Shown piece by piece: positions 51,033 through 60,406 of a stretch of DNA of 64,000 nucleotides. The translations under genes and the position numbers were made by a program. The number at the start of each line of letters is the position of its first letter. Position 1 is the first letter of the stretch. The notes below the pieces were generated by a model, which had not been told where the DNA came from, did not search any database, and saw only the letters and a program-made list of their open reading frames with translations. Source of the DNA: Saccharospirillum sp043196875. GTDB taxonomy: Bacteria > Pseudomonadota > Gammaproteobacteria > Pseudomonadales > Natronospirillaceae. Location: the NCBI RefSeq assembly GCF_043196875.1, contig NZ_JBEBMX010000006.1:62001-126000 (forward strand), given 5' to 3'.

Positions 51033-51947
51033 TCAGAAAGTGGGGATAGATTGATAGATGGTGAAGGTACGCGACCCCCGTTGAATGGCTATTTTCAACT
51101 CACCACCGCTTTGCAGTATCTGGTTCAACAATGCCTGATCCTGCGCCAGATTGCCCACCGGGTTGTCATTGACCGCAGTGACAATATCACCCGGCCGCAA
51201 ACCGGCCATCTGTAACTGGCGGGCGCGACGCGTCACCCGATAGCCATTGTCTGACGCCTCCAGACCCACTTCATTCAGTAAAGCCTGAGGATCGGACGCC
51301 GCGCGCTCACGCACATAGCTCACCATCTGCTCGACCTGCTGCTGAATGGCAACACTCTGGCCATTGGTCTGAGCGGTGCTAACGCTGGCTGATGAGGCGC
51401 TGTTATCGTCTCGCTCCAGCGGTTGCAAGGTGGTATTGGAGTCACTGCGTTCATAGCGCAGCGTTTCCATGCTGCCGTTGCGGTTCAGCAAAACCCGATC
51501 GCCATAAACCGCGGCCAATTGTGCCTGGCCGAATACCTGATCGCCCACACCGAATGCATCAGACTGGCCATTGCGCTGAGCAATAACCGCAAAGCCCTGA
51601 CCTTCACCACCCCGGGCGACCACCGCCTGCAGCACCAGCCGTAATTGAGTTTCGGGAGCGTCGATGGGCGCTACCGCCACCTGCTCTTCTTCGGCAACGT
51701 AACGACCAAAAAGCGGTTTCTCTGCCAGTTGACGACCCAGCGCTTCCAGGTCCGAAGCCTGAGCCGGGGTTGCAGCGCCAGCCGGCTCAATGCGGGGAAC
51801 CGGAACCGGCGCCGGCCGATCAATAATGACCCAGCTCAATCGAGCCGCCAGCACGGCACAGACACCGACCAGAATCAGCACCAGCCATTTTTGTGCTTTG
51901 GAACCGACGGTCTGTAATCGTGCTAATAAGTGTCTCAAATCCATCAC
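51033..51947 (-). CDS. gspC: Type II secretion protein GspC
   Basis: 304 residues: N-terminal membrane helix (VLILVGVCAVLAARLSWVII), a homology region (LGRQLAEKPLFGRYVAEEE), then a C-terminal PDZ domain (AGLRPGDIVTAVNDNPVGNLAQDQ). Links the inner-membrane platform to GspD. Overlaps gspN by 4 nt and precedes gspD by 11 nt. Confidence 0.93.
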   Translation of the reverse strand: MMDLRHLLARLQTVGSKAQKWLVLILVGVCAVLAARLSWVIIDRPAPVPVPRIEPAGAATPAQASDLEALGRQLAEKPLFGRYVAEEEQVAVAPIDAPETQLRLVLQAVVARGGEGQGFAVIAQRNGQSDAFGVGDQVFGQAQLAAVYGDRVLLNRNGSMETLRYERSDSNTTLQPLERDDNSASSASVSTAQTNGQSVAIQQQVEQMVSYVRERAASDPQALLNEVGLEASDNGYRVTRRARQLQMAGLRPGDIVTAVNDNPVGNLAQDQALLNQILQSGGELKIAIQRGSRTFTIYQSIPTF

Positions 51948-52678
51948 AAAACCTGCTGAGTGATGTCAAACAGAGTCTCACGACCGGCAGGAATAGCAAG
52001 GTTCAGCCGTTCTGCCAGAGCGCGTTTGACACTGAGGCTGCCCAGGCCATCACGACTTAAGGTAGCGTCGATCAAAGGCGTTTCATCCATGGCCTGAATC
52101 ACAGCCTGCCAGCCCTCGTCATCACTGTTCAACTGGCCTTGCAGCTGTGGCACCTCAAAGGTTTCGCGTCGACTGCCAAAGGGCACGCTAACGGGCCCAC
52201 CGGACCAACTCAATTGGCCATCCAAAGTGCCCGGCTGAGCATTCCAACTGGCAGACAGGCTGACGTTATCCAGCCGTAGCCGTCCCTGCACCTCAGCGCC
52301 GTAGCTCGAAGCAATATCCGCAAAGGCAGTATCGTCGATATAACCGTTCACAGTATCGAGACTGACGCCCGTCGGTTTAACGGTAAGACCGCCGTTCAGA
52401 TCAAGGTCGGTATTGGAAAGTTGCCAGTTGAAGGGCAGGCGTAAGGTCAGCAAATAAAGCGGCTGTGCTTGCCAGGCCAGTTGCAACTGAGGAATTTGAG
52501 GTCCCTGCAAGCGCGCTTCACCCGACCAGAGGCTGCCATCCAGTTGCTGCACACGGATGCCCGCAGCCTGTAATGCAGGATCGAAAAAATGGCGCAACCA
52601 ACTGAGCGGTGTCATGGCGACTAACGCCAACAGATAAACCGCGAAAAAAAACGCCACCAGGCGCAGATTAATTGTCAT
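51944..52678 (-). CDS. gspN: Type II secretion protein GspN
   Basis: 244 residues from the ATG at 52678 (AGG upstream); an ATG at 52720 would add 14 residues. One N-terminal membrane helix (AVYLLALVAMTPLSW), then a periplasmic beta-rich GspN domain (GIRVQQLDGSLWSGEARLQG). The order N-C-D at the head of the operon matches that in some marine gammaproteobacteria. Confidence 0.85.
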   Translation of the reverse strand: MTINLRLVAFFFAVYLLALVAMTPLSWLRHFFDPALQAAGIRVQQLDGSLWSGEARLQGPQIPQLQLAWQAQPLYLLTLRLPFNWQLSNTDLDLNGGLTVKPTGVSLDTVNGYIDDTAFADIASSYGAEVQGRLRLDNVSLSASWNAQPGTLDGQLSWSGGPVSVPFGSRRETFEVPQLQGQLNSDDEGWQAVIQAMDETPLIDATLSRDGLGSLSVKRALAERLNLAIPAGRETLFDITQQVL

Positions 52679-52796
52679 GAACAACCTAATGCTGTTTCCC
52701 TGCAAAAAGTCGGTCGACAAGTGTATAGGAAGGATTCAGGCGCTAACAATCGCTTTACGCCTTATTCAAACGATAGCGAAGCCGCGGTCATCTTTA

Positions 52797-52830
52797 GCGC
52801 AAAAAAAACCCCGGCAAGACCGGGGTTTTT
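52797..52830 (-). terminator. Terminator of the groES-groEL operon
   Basis: AAAAACCCCGG-TCTTG-CCGGGGTTTTTTTT on the minus strand, about 30 nt after the groEL stop. The plus strand also ends in five Ts, so it may serve both sides. Confidence 0.93.
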
Positions 52831-52860
52831 CGTTGGGCATGGCCCGAGCGTTGCAGCGAC

Positions 52861-54510
52861 TTACATCATGCCGCCCATACCGCCCATGCCACCCATATCC
52901 GGCATACCGCCGCCAGCGGCACCGCCGTTTTCTTCAGGCTTGTCGGTGATCATGGCTTCGGTGGTCACCATCAGACCGGCAACAGAAGCGGCCGCCTGCA
53001 GCGCAGAACGAGTCACTTTAGCCGGGTCGATGATACCCAGTTCCATCAGGTCACCGTATTCGCCAGTCGCAGCGTTGTAACCGAAGTTACCCTTGCCGTT
53101 CTTGACTTCGTTAACCACGACAGAGGCTTCGCCACCGGCGTTGAACACGATCTGACGCAGCGGAGCTTCCATGGCGCGCAGTGCCAGAGCGATACCAGCG
53201 TTCTGCTCTTCGTTGTCGCCTTTAAGGTCGCCAATAGCCGCCATGGCACGAACCAGAGCCACACCACCGCCGGCAACCACGCCTTCTTCGACCGCCGCAC
53301 GAGTCGCGTGCAGGGCGTCGTCAACGCGGGCTTTCTTCTCTTTCATTTCGAACTCAGTCGCCGCACCGACTTTCAATACCGCAACACCGCCGGCCAGTTT
53401 GGCAACGCGCTCTTGCAGTTTTTCTTTGTCGTAGTCGGAAGAAGACTGTTCGATCTCAGCGCGGATCTGTTCGACGCGGGCTTTGATGTCAGCTTCGGAA
53501 CCAGCACCGCCGACCACAGTGGTGTTTTCTTTGGTCAGGGTGACTTTCTTGGCGTTACCCAGGTGTTCCAGAGTGGCGCTTTCCAGGTCCAGACCGACTT
53601 CTTCAGAGATGACGGTACCGCCAGTCAGAATAGCCAGGTCTTGCAGCATGGCTTTACGGCGATCGCCGAAGCCCGGTGCTTTGGCAGCAGATACTTTCAC
53701 AGTACCGCGCATGTTGTTGACGACCAGAGTCGCCAGCGCTTCGCCTTCGATGTCTTCAGCGATGATCATCAACGGACGACCGGCTTTAGACACGGATTCC
53801 AGTACCGGAATCAGATCACGAATGTTGGAGATCTTCTTGTCGACCAACAGGATGTACGGGCTGTCCAGCTCGGCGGACATGGTTTCCTGGTTGGTGATGA
53901 AGTAAGGCGACAGGTAACCGCGGTCAAACTGCATACCTTCAACCACTTCCAGCTCATCGCTGAAACCGCTGCCTTCTTCGACAGTGATCACGCCTTCTTT
54001 GCCGACTTTTTCCATGGCATCGGCAATCAACTGACCGATGGTGGCGTCGGAGTTAGCAGACAGGGTGCCGACCTGAGCGATGGCTTTGTAGTCTTCGCAA
54101 GGAATGGACAGCTTGGCGAGTTCTTCAACAACCGCCGCTGTGGCTTTGTCGATACCGCGCTTCAGATCCATCGGGTTCATGCCCGCAGCAACCGACTTCA
54201 GACCTTCGTTAACAAAGGCTTGAGCCAATACCGTTGCGGTAGTAGTACCGTCACCGGCTTCGTCGTTGGCCTTGGAAGCAACTTCCTTAACCATCTGCGC
54301 GCCCATGTTTTCGAACTTGTCTTCCAGTTCGATTTCTTTGGCAACGGAAACACCGTCTTTAGTCACAGTCGGCGCACCGAAGGACTTGTCCAGAACCACG
54401 TTACGGCCTTTAGGACCCAAGGTTACCTTGACGGCATCTGCCAGCAGGTTCACGCCCTTTTGCATTTTCTGGCGGGCGGAATCACCGAATTTAACGTCTT
54501 TTGCAGCCAT
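52861..54510 (-). CDS. groEL: Chaperonin GroEL
   Basis: 549 residues, full length. N-terminal AAKDVKFGDSARQKM, GDGTTTATVLA, AAVEEGVVAGGGVAL and the GGMGGM tail are standard. Folds proteins inside the GroEL-GroES cage. A strong AGGAAGG ribosome site precedes the ATG. Sits 42 nt downstream of groES, with a sigma-32 promoter upstream of the pair. Confidence 0.99.
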   Translation of the reverse strand: MAAKDVKFGDSARQKMQKGVNLLADAVKVTLGPKGRNVVLDKSFGAPTVTKDGVSVAKEIELEDKFENMGAQMVKEVASKANDEAGDGTTTATVLAQAFVNEGLKSVAAGMNPMDLKRGIDKATAAVVEELAKLSIPCEDYKAIAQVGTLSANSDATIGQLIADAMEKVGKEGVITVEEGSGFSDELEVVEGMQFDRGYLSPYFITNQETMSAELDSPYILLVDKKISNIRDLIPVLESVSKAGRPLMIIAEDIEGEALATLVVNNMRGTVKVSAAKAPGFGDRRKAMLQDLAILTGGTVISEEVGLDLESATLEHLGNAKKVTLTKENTTVVGGAGSEADIKARVEQIRAEIEQSSSDYDKEKLQERVAKLAGGVAVLKVGAATEFEMKEKKARVDDALHATRAAVEEGVVAGGGVALVRAMAAIGDLKGDNEEQNAGIALALRAMEAPLRQIVFNAGGEASVVVNEVKNGKGNFGYNAATGEYGDLMELGIIDPAKVTRSALQAAASVAGLMVTTEAMITDKPEENGGAAGGGMPDMGGMGGMGGMM

Positions 54511-54552
54511 TTTAATCTACCTTCCTATCAATTCGTTTAACGACTAACGGAC

Positions 54553-54840
54553 TTATTCGATAACGCCGAAGATGTCGCTTTCGGTCATGATCAGCAGCTC
54601 TTCACCGTCCATTTTGACGGTGCTACCTGCGTACTGACCAAAGACAACGGTGTCGCCAACCTTCACATCCAGTGGCTTCACTTCGCCGTTGTCGAGGATA
54701 CGACCATTACCGACAGCCAGGACTTCACCCTGAGACGGCTTTTCCTTAGCAGAACCCGGCAGCACGATACCACCGGCGGTCTTTTCCTCTTGCTCCTTGC
54801 GGCGTACCACTACGCGATCATGCAAAGGACGAATTTTCAT
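54553..54840 (-). CDS. groES: Co-chaperonin GroES
   Basis: 95 residues: IRPLHDRVVVRRKEQEEKTA, with the mobile loop (EEKTAGGIVLPGSA) that docks on GroEL, and the GNGRILDNGEVKPL block. AGGAGA ribosome site. First gene of the heat-shock operon. Confidence 0.99.
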   Translation of the reverse strand: MKIRPLHDRVVVRRKEQEEKTAGGIVLPGSAKEKPSQGEVLAVGNGRILDNGEVKPLDVKVGDTVVFGQYAGSTVKMDGEELLIMTESDIFGVIE

Positions 54841-54932
54841 GGATCCAATCTCCTAAAAATCACATGTTGGGAGGTTTTGTTGTTGGGCAGGTCAGTCGTT
54901 ACCGAGTGACCCTGAATGCCAATGCTCCGGGT

Positions 54933-54960
54933 AAATGGGGACAGGGCTGTTCATTTCAAC
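54933..54960 (-). promoter_or_regulatory. Sigma-32 (RpoH) heat-shock promoter of groESL
   Basis: On the minus strand: -35 GTTGAAA, 13-bp spacer, -10 CCCCATTT, close to the RpoH consensus (CTTGAAA-N13/14-CCCCATNT). The -10 lies about 92 bp before the groES start. No CIRCE inverted repeat was seen in the leader. Confidence 0.9.
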
Positions 54961-55074
54961 ACCCGAAAGGAGAGGAATTTTACATTCGACACCGAGATCG
55001 GCGGTTGTGAGCATAAATCCGGGTAAAAACACCCTTAACCGCTTGGCCAAAGGGAAAGACACTGGGCCTTCAGT

Positions 55075-55815
55075 TCAGAACCACAGATGGCCGATGGGCA
55101 TATCGGGGTCGTAACGATGAGCGATTTGTGCCTGCAGCAATTCAGCAGAAGCCAGAGCATCCATCAGCGCATGATGCGGCGGGTAATAAGGCAGATGATA
55201 ACGTTCGCGACTGTCCGCCAGACGAATCGATACCGGCCGCCGGCCGATCAGGCGACGCCAAATACTGAGCGAACTGGTTCGGTGCCGGTCGGCTTCAATG
55301 GCCATGGTATCAACCACTGGAAATTCGATGCCCTTACCCAGACGCACCCGCAAGGCGGCATCGAGAAAACCGCGTTCAATGGCGCGGTGGTGCACCACCA
55401 CGACGCGCCCGGCCAAGGCCTGCAACAACTCACTGAGGATATCGCTGACATCCGGCGCCTGGGTCAGGTCGGAATCGGTGATGCGATGAAAGGTAACGGA
55501 CTGTCGCGACAACGGCAGCTGCGGCTGCACCAGCCAATGCCGGCTCTGTGGCAGCGCAATGCGTTGCAAGGTAAAGGGCACAATGCCGATGCTGACGATG
55601 GCGTGACGCTGGGGGTTCAGACCGGTGGTCTCGAAATCCATGGCGACAAAGGGCACCTCGCTGACCGGCGTCTGCGGGCTCACCATGCCGGCGCCATAAT
55701 AGTCACGCAAACGCGGATCACGCGCGGTCTGATGCAAGTCAGCAAAGCGCGCCTGCCAATCCAGCAGTTCGGTTGACGGGACTTGTTGGCCCGGTGGTGG
55801 CAAGGGTGGCGACAT
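55075..55815 (-). CDS. DnaQ-like 3'-5' exonuclease
   Basis: 246 residues. Exo I DFETTGLNP (residue ~59), Exo II region with the Asp of HHRAIERGFLD, and Exo III with HHALMDALASAELLQA: DEDDh-type exonuclease, related to the epsilon subunit of DNA polymerase III. It overlaps the stop of the DUF294/CBS gene by 1 nt. These two genes are paired in many gammaproteobacteria. Confidence 0.9.
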   Translation of the reverse strand: MSPPLPPPGQQVPSTELLDWQARFADLHQTARDPRLRDYYGAGMVSPQTPVSEVPFVAMDFETTGLNPQRHAIVSIGIVPFTLQRIALPQSRHWLVQPQLPLSRQSVTFHRITDSDLTQAPDVSDILSELLQALAGRVVVVHHRAIERGFLDAALRVRLGKGIEFPVVDTMAIEADRHRTSSLSIWRRLIGRRPVSIRLADSRERYHLPYYPPHHALMDALASAELLQAQIAHRYDPDMPIGHLWF

Positions 55816-57680
55816 CAGTTAATCCGGTTGACCTGATAACGCATGCGCAAAAACTTCTGCGCATTACTGATCACCTCAAAGGCGTCTTTGAGATTGCGTC
55901 GTTCAAATTGCGTCAAATGTTCCGGCTCGACGTTATTATCCGGCTCGCGTCCGGCTTCGATATCGAGCGCCTGATGACGGGCCCGAACCACGGCGATAAA
56001 TTCCAAGGCATCGCGCATGTCATTGCCATTGCTATGACCGAGCACGCGCGATTCTGCGATGTCTTTTAAACGGTTAAAGGAATTTTGCGAGGTTGAACCA
56101 CAGGCCAGCGCATGCACCCGTATTACATCGGACAGTGGCGCGGTGCCGCGTCGTTTCAGATTGATTGAGTTGTTGTGCTCGCCATCTTTTTCCATCACGA
56201 AGGTGCGGAAGAAACCCAGCGGCGGCGTTCGGTTCAGGGCGTTACGCGCCAGCGCCGCCAGAAACAGTGGTCGGTGTCGGGCACGGCCGGCGACCAGACG
56301 TTTCAGGCTTTCGGCAAAAGCAGTTTCGCCATAGACACCATCGAGGTCGAAGAAAATCGACGAGTTCAACAGCGCGCGCGGGTCGGGTTTGTCGATCCAG
56401 TCGGTAAAATACTGCTTCCACACCGACAACGGCTGACGCCACTGCGGGTTGGTCGCCATGATGCCGCCTTTGCAATAGGTGTAACCGCAGGCAGCCAGGC
56501 CATCGCTGACGCGGGTCGCCAGCAATTTGAAATACTCATCGTGCAGTTTGGGATCGAAGCGATCATCCAGCACCAGGGCGTTGTCCTGATCAGTGATGAT
56601 GAACTGCTCATCGCGCGCCATCGAACCGGCCGCCAGAAAACAATAAGGCACCGGTGGCGGTCCCAGCTCGGCTTCGGCCAACTCCAGCAATCGACGGGTA
56701 AAGCTGCGCCCGATACCGGCCATGGCGCTGCCGATCATGTGCGAATTGGCGTCTTCATTGACCATGCGCACAAAGGCCGACTGGGCTTCCGGCGCCAGTT
56801 CCGCCAACTCTTCCACCGTCTGACGATGATGAATATGGCTGACGATATAGAGGCTGGATTGGGATTCGTAGCGAATGATGTCCGACAGACCGACCACGCC
56901 GATGGTTTCGTTATGACGCCGCACCGGCAGGTGGTGAATGTTGTGCCGCAACATCAGCAGCATGGCTTCGAACACAAAGGCTTCGCTGGAAATACTGACC
57001 ACATCGGTCGACATAATGTCGCTGATCGGAGTGTCATAGCCCAGACCCTCCGCCAGCGCTCGGGTACGCAAATCACGATCGGTAATAATACCGACGGTGT
57101 TCTGAGCAGCGTCGTCGGAAGCGATGACCAAGGAGGACACACCTTCGTTGGTCATGATCTTCGCCGCTTCCGCCAGCGTTGCGGTGATCGGCGCGCGCAC
57201 CGCTTCGCGTGACAGCAATTTATCCAGCCGCGAGGTCATTAATTCATTGCTTTGTTCGCGCTCCACGACCGCCGAACGCAAGCGCGACGGATCGTCGATT
57301 TCGACAAAGTCAGCAAAGACTTCCTGCGCTTCCCAAAGCCGATGAAACAACTCCGCCTTGATGTAATAAATCAGGGTGTCTTCAATTGCCTTGACCGGAA
57401 AGCGCACCGGCCGCCCCATCAATAACGCCCACTGGCCAAAAATTTCACCTTCGGCCTGGCGATTATAAAAATTGCCATTGCGCCGATAGACCTCCACCGC
57501 ACCGCTGCGGATGTAGTGCAGATCTTCGATTGACTGGCCAAACTCGAGAATGGTGGATCCGGCTTTGAAGTAGGCAATCTCCACCTGACAAGCCACTTCG
57601 TCGAGCCATTCGTCTTCCAGACTGTCGAAAGGTGCAAAACGGCGCAGGTGTTCGCGTATTTCGATTTGTTCGACTTCCAT
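55815..57680 (-). CDS. cNMP-binding/CBS/DUF294 nucleotidyltransferase-like protein
   Basis: 621 residues from the ATG at 57680 (MEVEQIEIREHLRRFAPFDS, the family's usual start; a 36-residue longer form exists). Cyclic-nucleotide-binding domain ~20-130, two CBS domains ~140-270, DUF294 putative nucleotidyltransferase with GSMARDEQFIITDQDNAL around 360, and DUF294_C to the end. Likely a signalling enzyme that senses adenine nucleotides; activity is not established. Divergent from panE and followed by the exonuclease. Confidence 0.9.
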   Translation of the reverse strand: MEVEQIEIREHLRRFAPFDSLEDEWLDEVACQVEIAYFKAGSTILEFGQSIEDLHYIRSGAVEVYRRNGNFYNRQAEGEIFGQWALLMGRPVRFPVKAIEDTLIYYIKAELFHRLWEAQEVFADFVEIDDPSRLRSAVVEREQSNELMTSRLDKLLSREAVRAPITATLAEAAKIMTNEGVSSLVIASDDAAQNTVGIITDRDLRTRALAEGLGYDTPISDIMSTDVVSISSEAFVFEAMLLMLRHNIHHLPVRRHNETIGVVGLSDIIRYESQSSLYIVSHIHHRQTVEELAELAPEAQSAFVRMVNEDANSHMIGSAMAGIGRSFTRRLLELAEAELGPPPVPYCFLAAGSMARDEQFIITDQDNALVLDDRFDPKLHDEYFKLLATRVSDGLAACGYTYCKGGIMATNPQWRQPLSVWKQYFTDWIDKPDPRALLNSSIFFDLDGVYGETAFAESLKRLVAGRARHRPLFLAALARNALNRTPPLGFFRTFVMEKDGEHNNSINLKRRGTAPLSDVIRVHALACGSTSQNSFNRLKDIAESRVLGHSNGNDMRDALEFIAVVRARHQALDIEAGREPDNNVEPEHLTQFERRNLKDAFEVISNAQKFLRMRYQVNRIN

Positions 57681-57794
57681 GGGCCTGTTCGGTGCAGACA
57701 ATTGAGCGCTGAGACTGGCAATGATTGCCCGGAAAATCAATTGCCCTGCTTCGCTGCGTGGCGATTCACCGACGGGCCGCGCTATCATGCCGCC

Positions 57795-58694
57795 ATGATC
57801 AACGCCTTATTCATCGGCCCCGGTGCCATCGGCAGTTTGCTGTGCTGGCAGTGGCAGCAACGCCTGACGCCCTGGGTTTACCCGCATCGACCCGCCCTGA
57901 CCCTGCCGCGCGCGATAATCGATGGCGCGGATGCGCACCCACTGCGCTGGCAATTATGGCCAGACGATAGCCACGACAAGCGCATCGACCTGGTACTGGT
58001 CTGCTGCAAAGCCAATCAGGTAAGCGACGCCGTAACTCCACTGCTGGGGCGCTTTGCTCATGCCACCTGGCTGCTCACCTGCAACGGCCTGGGCGCGCAA
58101 CAATGGTTGGCAAATCAGCTTCCCGGCCAAGTCCTCTGGGGCTCCACCACCGAAGGCGCCCGGCCGCTTGGCGATGGACGTGTTCAACGCAGCGGCAGCG
58201 GCCAGACCTTGATCGGCCCGGCCGCTGCCCGGTCTCTGAGCGACCGCAGTTTTAGCATAGGACAAAGCCTGATCACGCCAGCGGGCCCGATGCCAATCAG
58301 CTGGCATGATGATCTGCTGCCGACGCTGTGGATGAAGCTGGCGATCAACGCAGTGATCAATCCCATCACTGCCTGGCATGGTTTGACCAATGGCGAATTG
58401 CTGGCGCCAACCTGGCGCGCTGAGATCGAAGCGCTGTGTGCGGAAATCTCCGCCGTCGCAATGGCCGGTCAACAACAACTGCCCGATGACCTGGTTGAAC
58501 GCGTGCTGAGCGTGGCCCGGCAAACCTCCGCTAATCATTCATCCATGCGTGTCGATGTCGACGCCGGCCGCGCCACCGAAATCGACTTTATTAATGGTTA
58601 CCTGGTGCGCCAAGGCTACGAAGCCGGCCTCAAAACGCCTAGACTGAACGACTGGTACCAGCGCTTACTCAGCCTGCAACCGGCGCAGACCTGA
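57795..58694 (+). CDS. panE: 2-dehydropantoate 2-reductase (PanE-like)
   Basis: 299 residues from the ATG at 57795. Rossmann GPGAIGSLLC, LTCNGLGAQ, and LWMKLAINAVINPITAW with the catalytic Lys; DVDAGRATEIDFINGYLV is the C-terminal PanE signature. Makes pantoate for CoA. Starts 114 bp from the divergent DUF294 gene. Confidence 0.88.
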   Translation: MINALFIGPGAIGSLLCWQWQQRLTPWVYPHRPALTLPRAIIDGADAHPLRWQLWPDDSHDKRIDLVLVCCKANQVSDAVTPLLGRFAHATWLLTCNGLGAQQWLANQLPGQVLWGSTTEGARPLGDGRVQRSGSGQTLIGPAAARSLSDRSFSIGQSLITPAGPMPISWHDDLLPTLWMKLAINAVINPITAWHGLTNGELLAPTWRAEIEALCAEISAVAMAGQQQLPDDLVERVLSVARQTSANHSSMRVDVDAGRATEIDFINGYLVRQGYEAGLKTPRLNDWYQRLLSLQPAQT

Positions 58695-58715
58695 TCACCG
58701 CCAAAAGGATCGTTC

Positions 58716-60392
58716 ATGGCCCACTCCAATCTTTCTTTGCTCGGTCGTTTGCTCGCCTGGTTACTGGGCACAACGGCAGCGAGCAGTGCCGCCATTGGCG
58801 TGGTGGTGGTGTCCGGCCGGCATCTGGATGCAGTCATCGTGATCGCGTTGATCACCGCCATTTCCATGCTTTCTGCTGCGGTGCTGCTGCTGATCATGCG
58901 CCGCTACTTTCTCGCGCCGCTCAAGGTGCTGATGCACGTTTCCAATCAGGTCACCAGCACCGACGACATCAAACTACGCGCGCCCAAATACAAATCCGAC
59001 GAGCTCGGCCGCGTCGTGGATGCCTTCAATGCCATGCTTGATCGCGTCGAAAAACGCGAAACCGAACTGACCGCCGAGCGCGATCGCGCCACCCAGGCAC
59101 TGCAGCAGTCCGAAGCCATGACCGAAGAAGCCCAGCGCGCCATGCACAAGCTGGAATTTGAAGTGCAGGTACGGCAGCGCATCGAACGCAAACTGACCGA
59201 CTTTCAGAATTACCTGAACGCCATCATCAACTCCATGCCGTCGGCGCTGATCGCCGTTGATGCCCAGTTGCTGGTGACGCAATGGAACCAGGAAGCCAGT
59301 CGACTCAGTGGCACCCGTGCGGATCAGGCTCTGGGCCTGCCACTGGCGGATGCATTTCCGCTGCTCGGTGAACATCACGATCTGGTGCAGCTGGCGCTGT
59401 CCGAACAAAGCCTGCAAAGCCGTCATAACCTGCTGCTGACGCTGCCCGATGAGCAACGCGTGCGGCTTAATCTGGTGATCTATCCGTTGCAGCAAACCGA
59501 AGCGCACGGTGCGGTGATTCGTCTCGATGACATCACCGAACAGTTCCGGCTCGAAGAAGTGATGGTGCAGACTGAGAAAATGATGTCGGTTGGTGGTCTC
59601 GCCGCCGGCATGGCGCATGAGATCAACAACCCACTGGGCGCCATTGTCCAGAACGCCCAAAATGTTCAGCGCCGGCTCGACCCCAGCCTGAAACGTAACC
59701 GCGAAACCGCGTCCGAACTGGAACTGGATCTGGAGCGTTTTCAGGCTTATCTGCAAGCACGCGATGTGCCTCACTTTCTCAATAATATTACTGAATCCGG
59801 ATTGCGGGCATCGCGCATCGTCACCAACATGCTGCAGTTCAGCCGCGCCAGCGGTCATCAGTTACACCCTTACCCGATTGGCCAATTGCTGGAGCAGGCC
59901 ATCAACATTGCGGTGAACGACTACAACCTTAAAGCCGGTTACACCGATCACAATCTGTTCGTGGACCAGGATTTTCGTGCCCCGGAAACCGAAGTGCCCT
60001 GCGTGATGACCGAACTGGAACAGGTGCTGCTCAACCTGCTGAAGAACGCCGCTCAGGCGATTCGCGAACGCTTTGAGACGCTGAACGACATCGACGAAGG
60101 CATCATCCAGATTCACCAATATCTGGATGGTGACGACTGCGTGATCGAAGTCAGCGACAACGGAGCGGGCATGAACGAAGCCACTCGCAAACGTCTGTTC
60201 GAGCCGTTTTTTACCACCAAAGAAGTGGGCGTCGGCACCGGCTTGGGCTTATCGGTCAGCTTCTTTATTATCACCGCCCACCACTATGGTCATATGAGTG
60301 TCGAGTCCGAGCCTGGTCAGGGCAGTCGTTTTATGTTGCGCCTGCCCTTGCAACTGCCAGAACCGGAAACTGTTGACGCTACCGCCCACTGA
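58716..60392 (+). CDS. Sensor histidine kinase (HAMP-PAS-HisKA-HATPase)
   Basis: 558 residues. Two N-terminal helices with almost no periplasmic loop, HAMP and a coiled coil (ELTAERDRATQALQQSEA), a PAS domain ~165-275, HisKA with phospho-acceptor His301 in GLAAGMAHEINNPLGA, and HATPase_c (NLLKNAAQAI, DNGAGM, GTGLGLSVS). No response regulator is adjacent. AAAGGA ribosome site. Confidence 0.93.
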   Translation: MAHSNLSLLGRLLAWLLGTTAASSAAIGVVVVSGRHLDAVIVIALITAISMLSAAVLLLIMRRYFLAPLKVLMHVSNQVTSTDDIKLRAPKYKSDELGRVVDAFNAMLDRVEKRETELTAERDRATQALQQSEAMTEEAQRAMHKLEFEVQVRQRIERKLTDFQNYLNAIINSMPSALIAVDAQLLVTQWNQEASRLSGTRADQALGLPLADAFPLLGEHHDLVQLALSEQSLQSRHNLLLTLPDEQRVRLNLVIYPLQQTEAHGAVIRLDDITEQFRLEEVMVQTEKMMSVGGLAAGMAHEINNPLGAIVQNAQNVQRRLDPSLKRNRETASELELDLERFQAYLQARDVPHFLNNITESGLRASRIVTNMLQFSRASGHQLHPYPIGQLLEQAINIAVNDYNLKAGYTDHNLFVDQDFRAPETEVPCVMTELEQVLLNLLKNAAQAIRERFETLNDIDEGIIQIHQYLDGDDCVIEVSDNGAGMNEATRKRLFEPFFTTKEVGVGTGLGLSVSFFIITAHHYGHMSVESEPGQGSRFMLRLPLQLPEPETVDATAH

Positions 60393-60406
60393 CACAGGAT
60401 TTTGTT

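Noticed and set aside
53308..54540. 410-codon open frame antisense to groEL (plus strand)
   Set aside because: GroEL is certain in this region; the antisense frame is a composition artefact with no ribosome site or known domain.
54841..55074. CIRCE operator before groES
   Set aside because: The TTAGCACTC-N9-GAGTGCTAA repeat is absent; a sigma-32 promoter is present instead.
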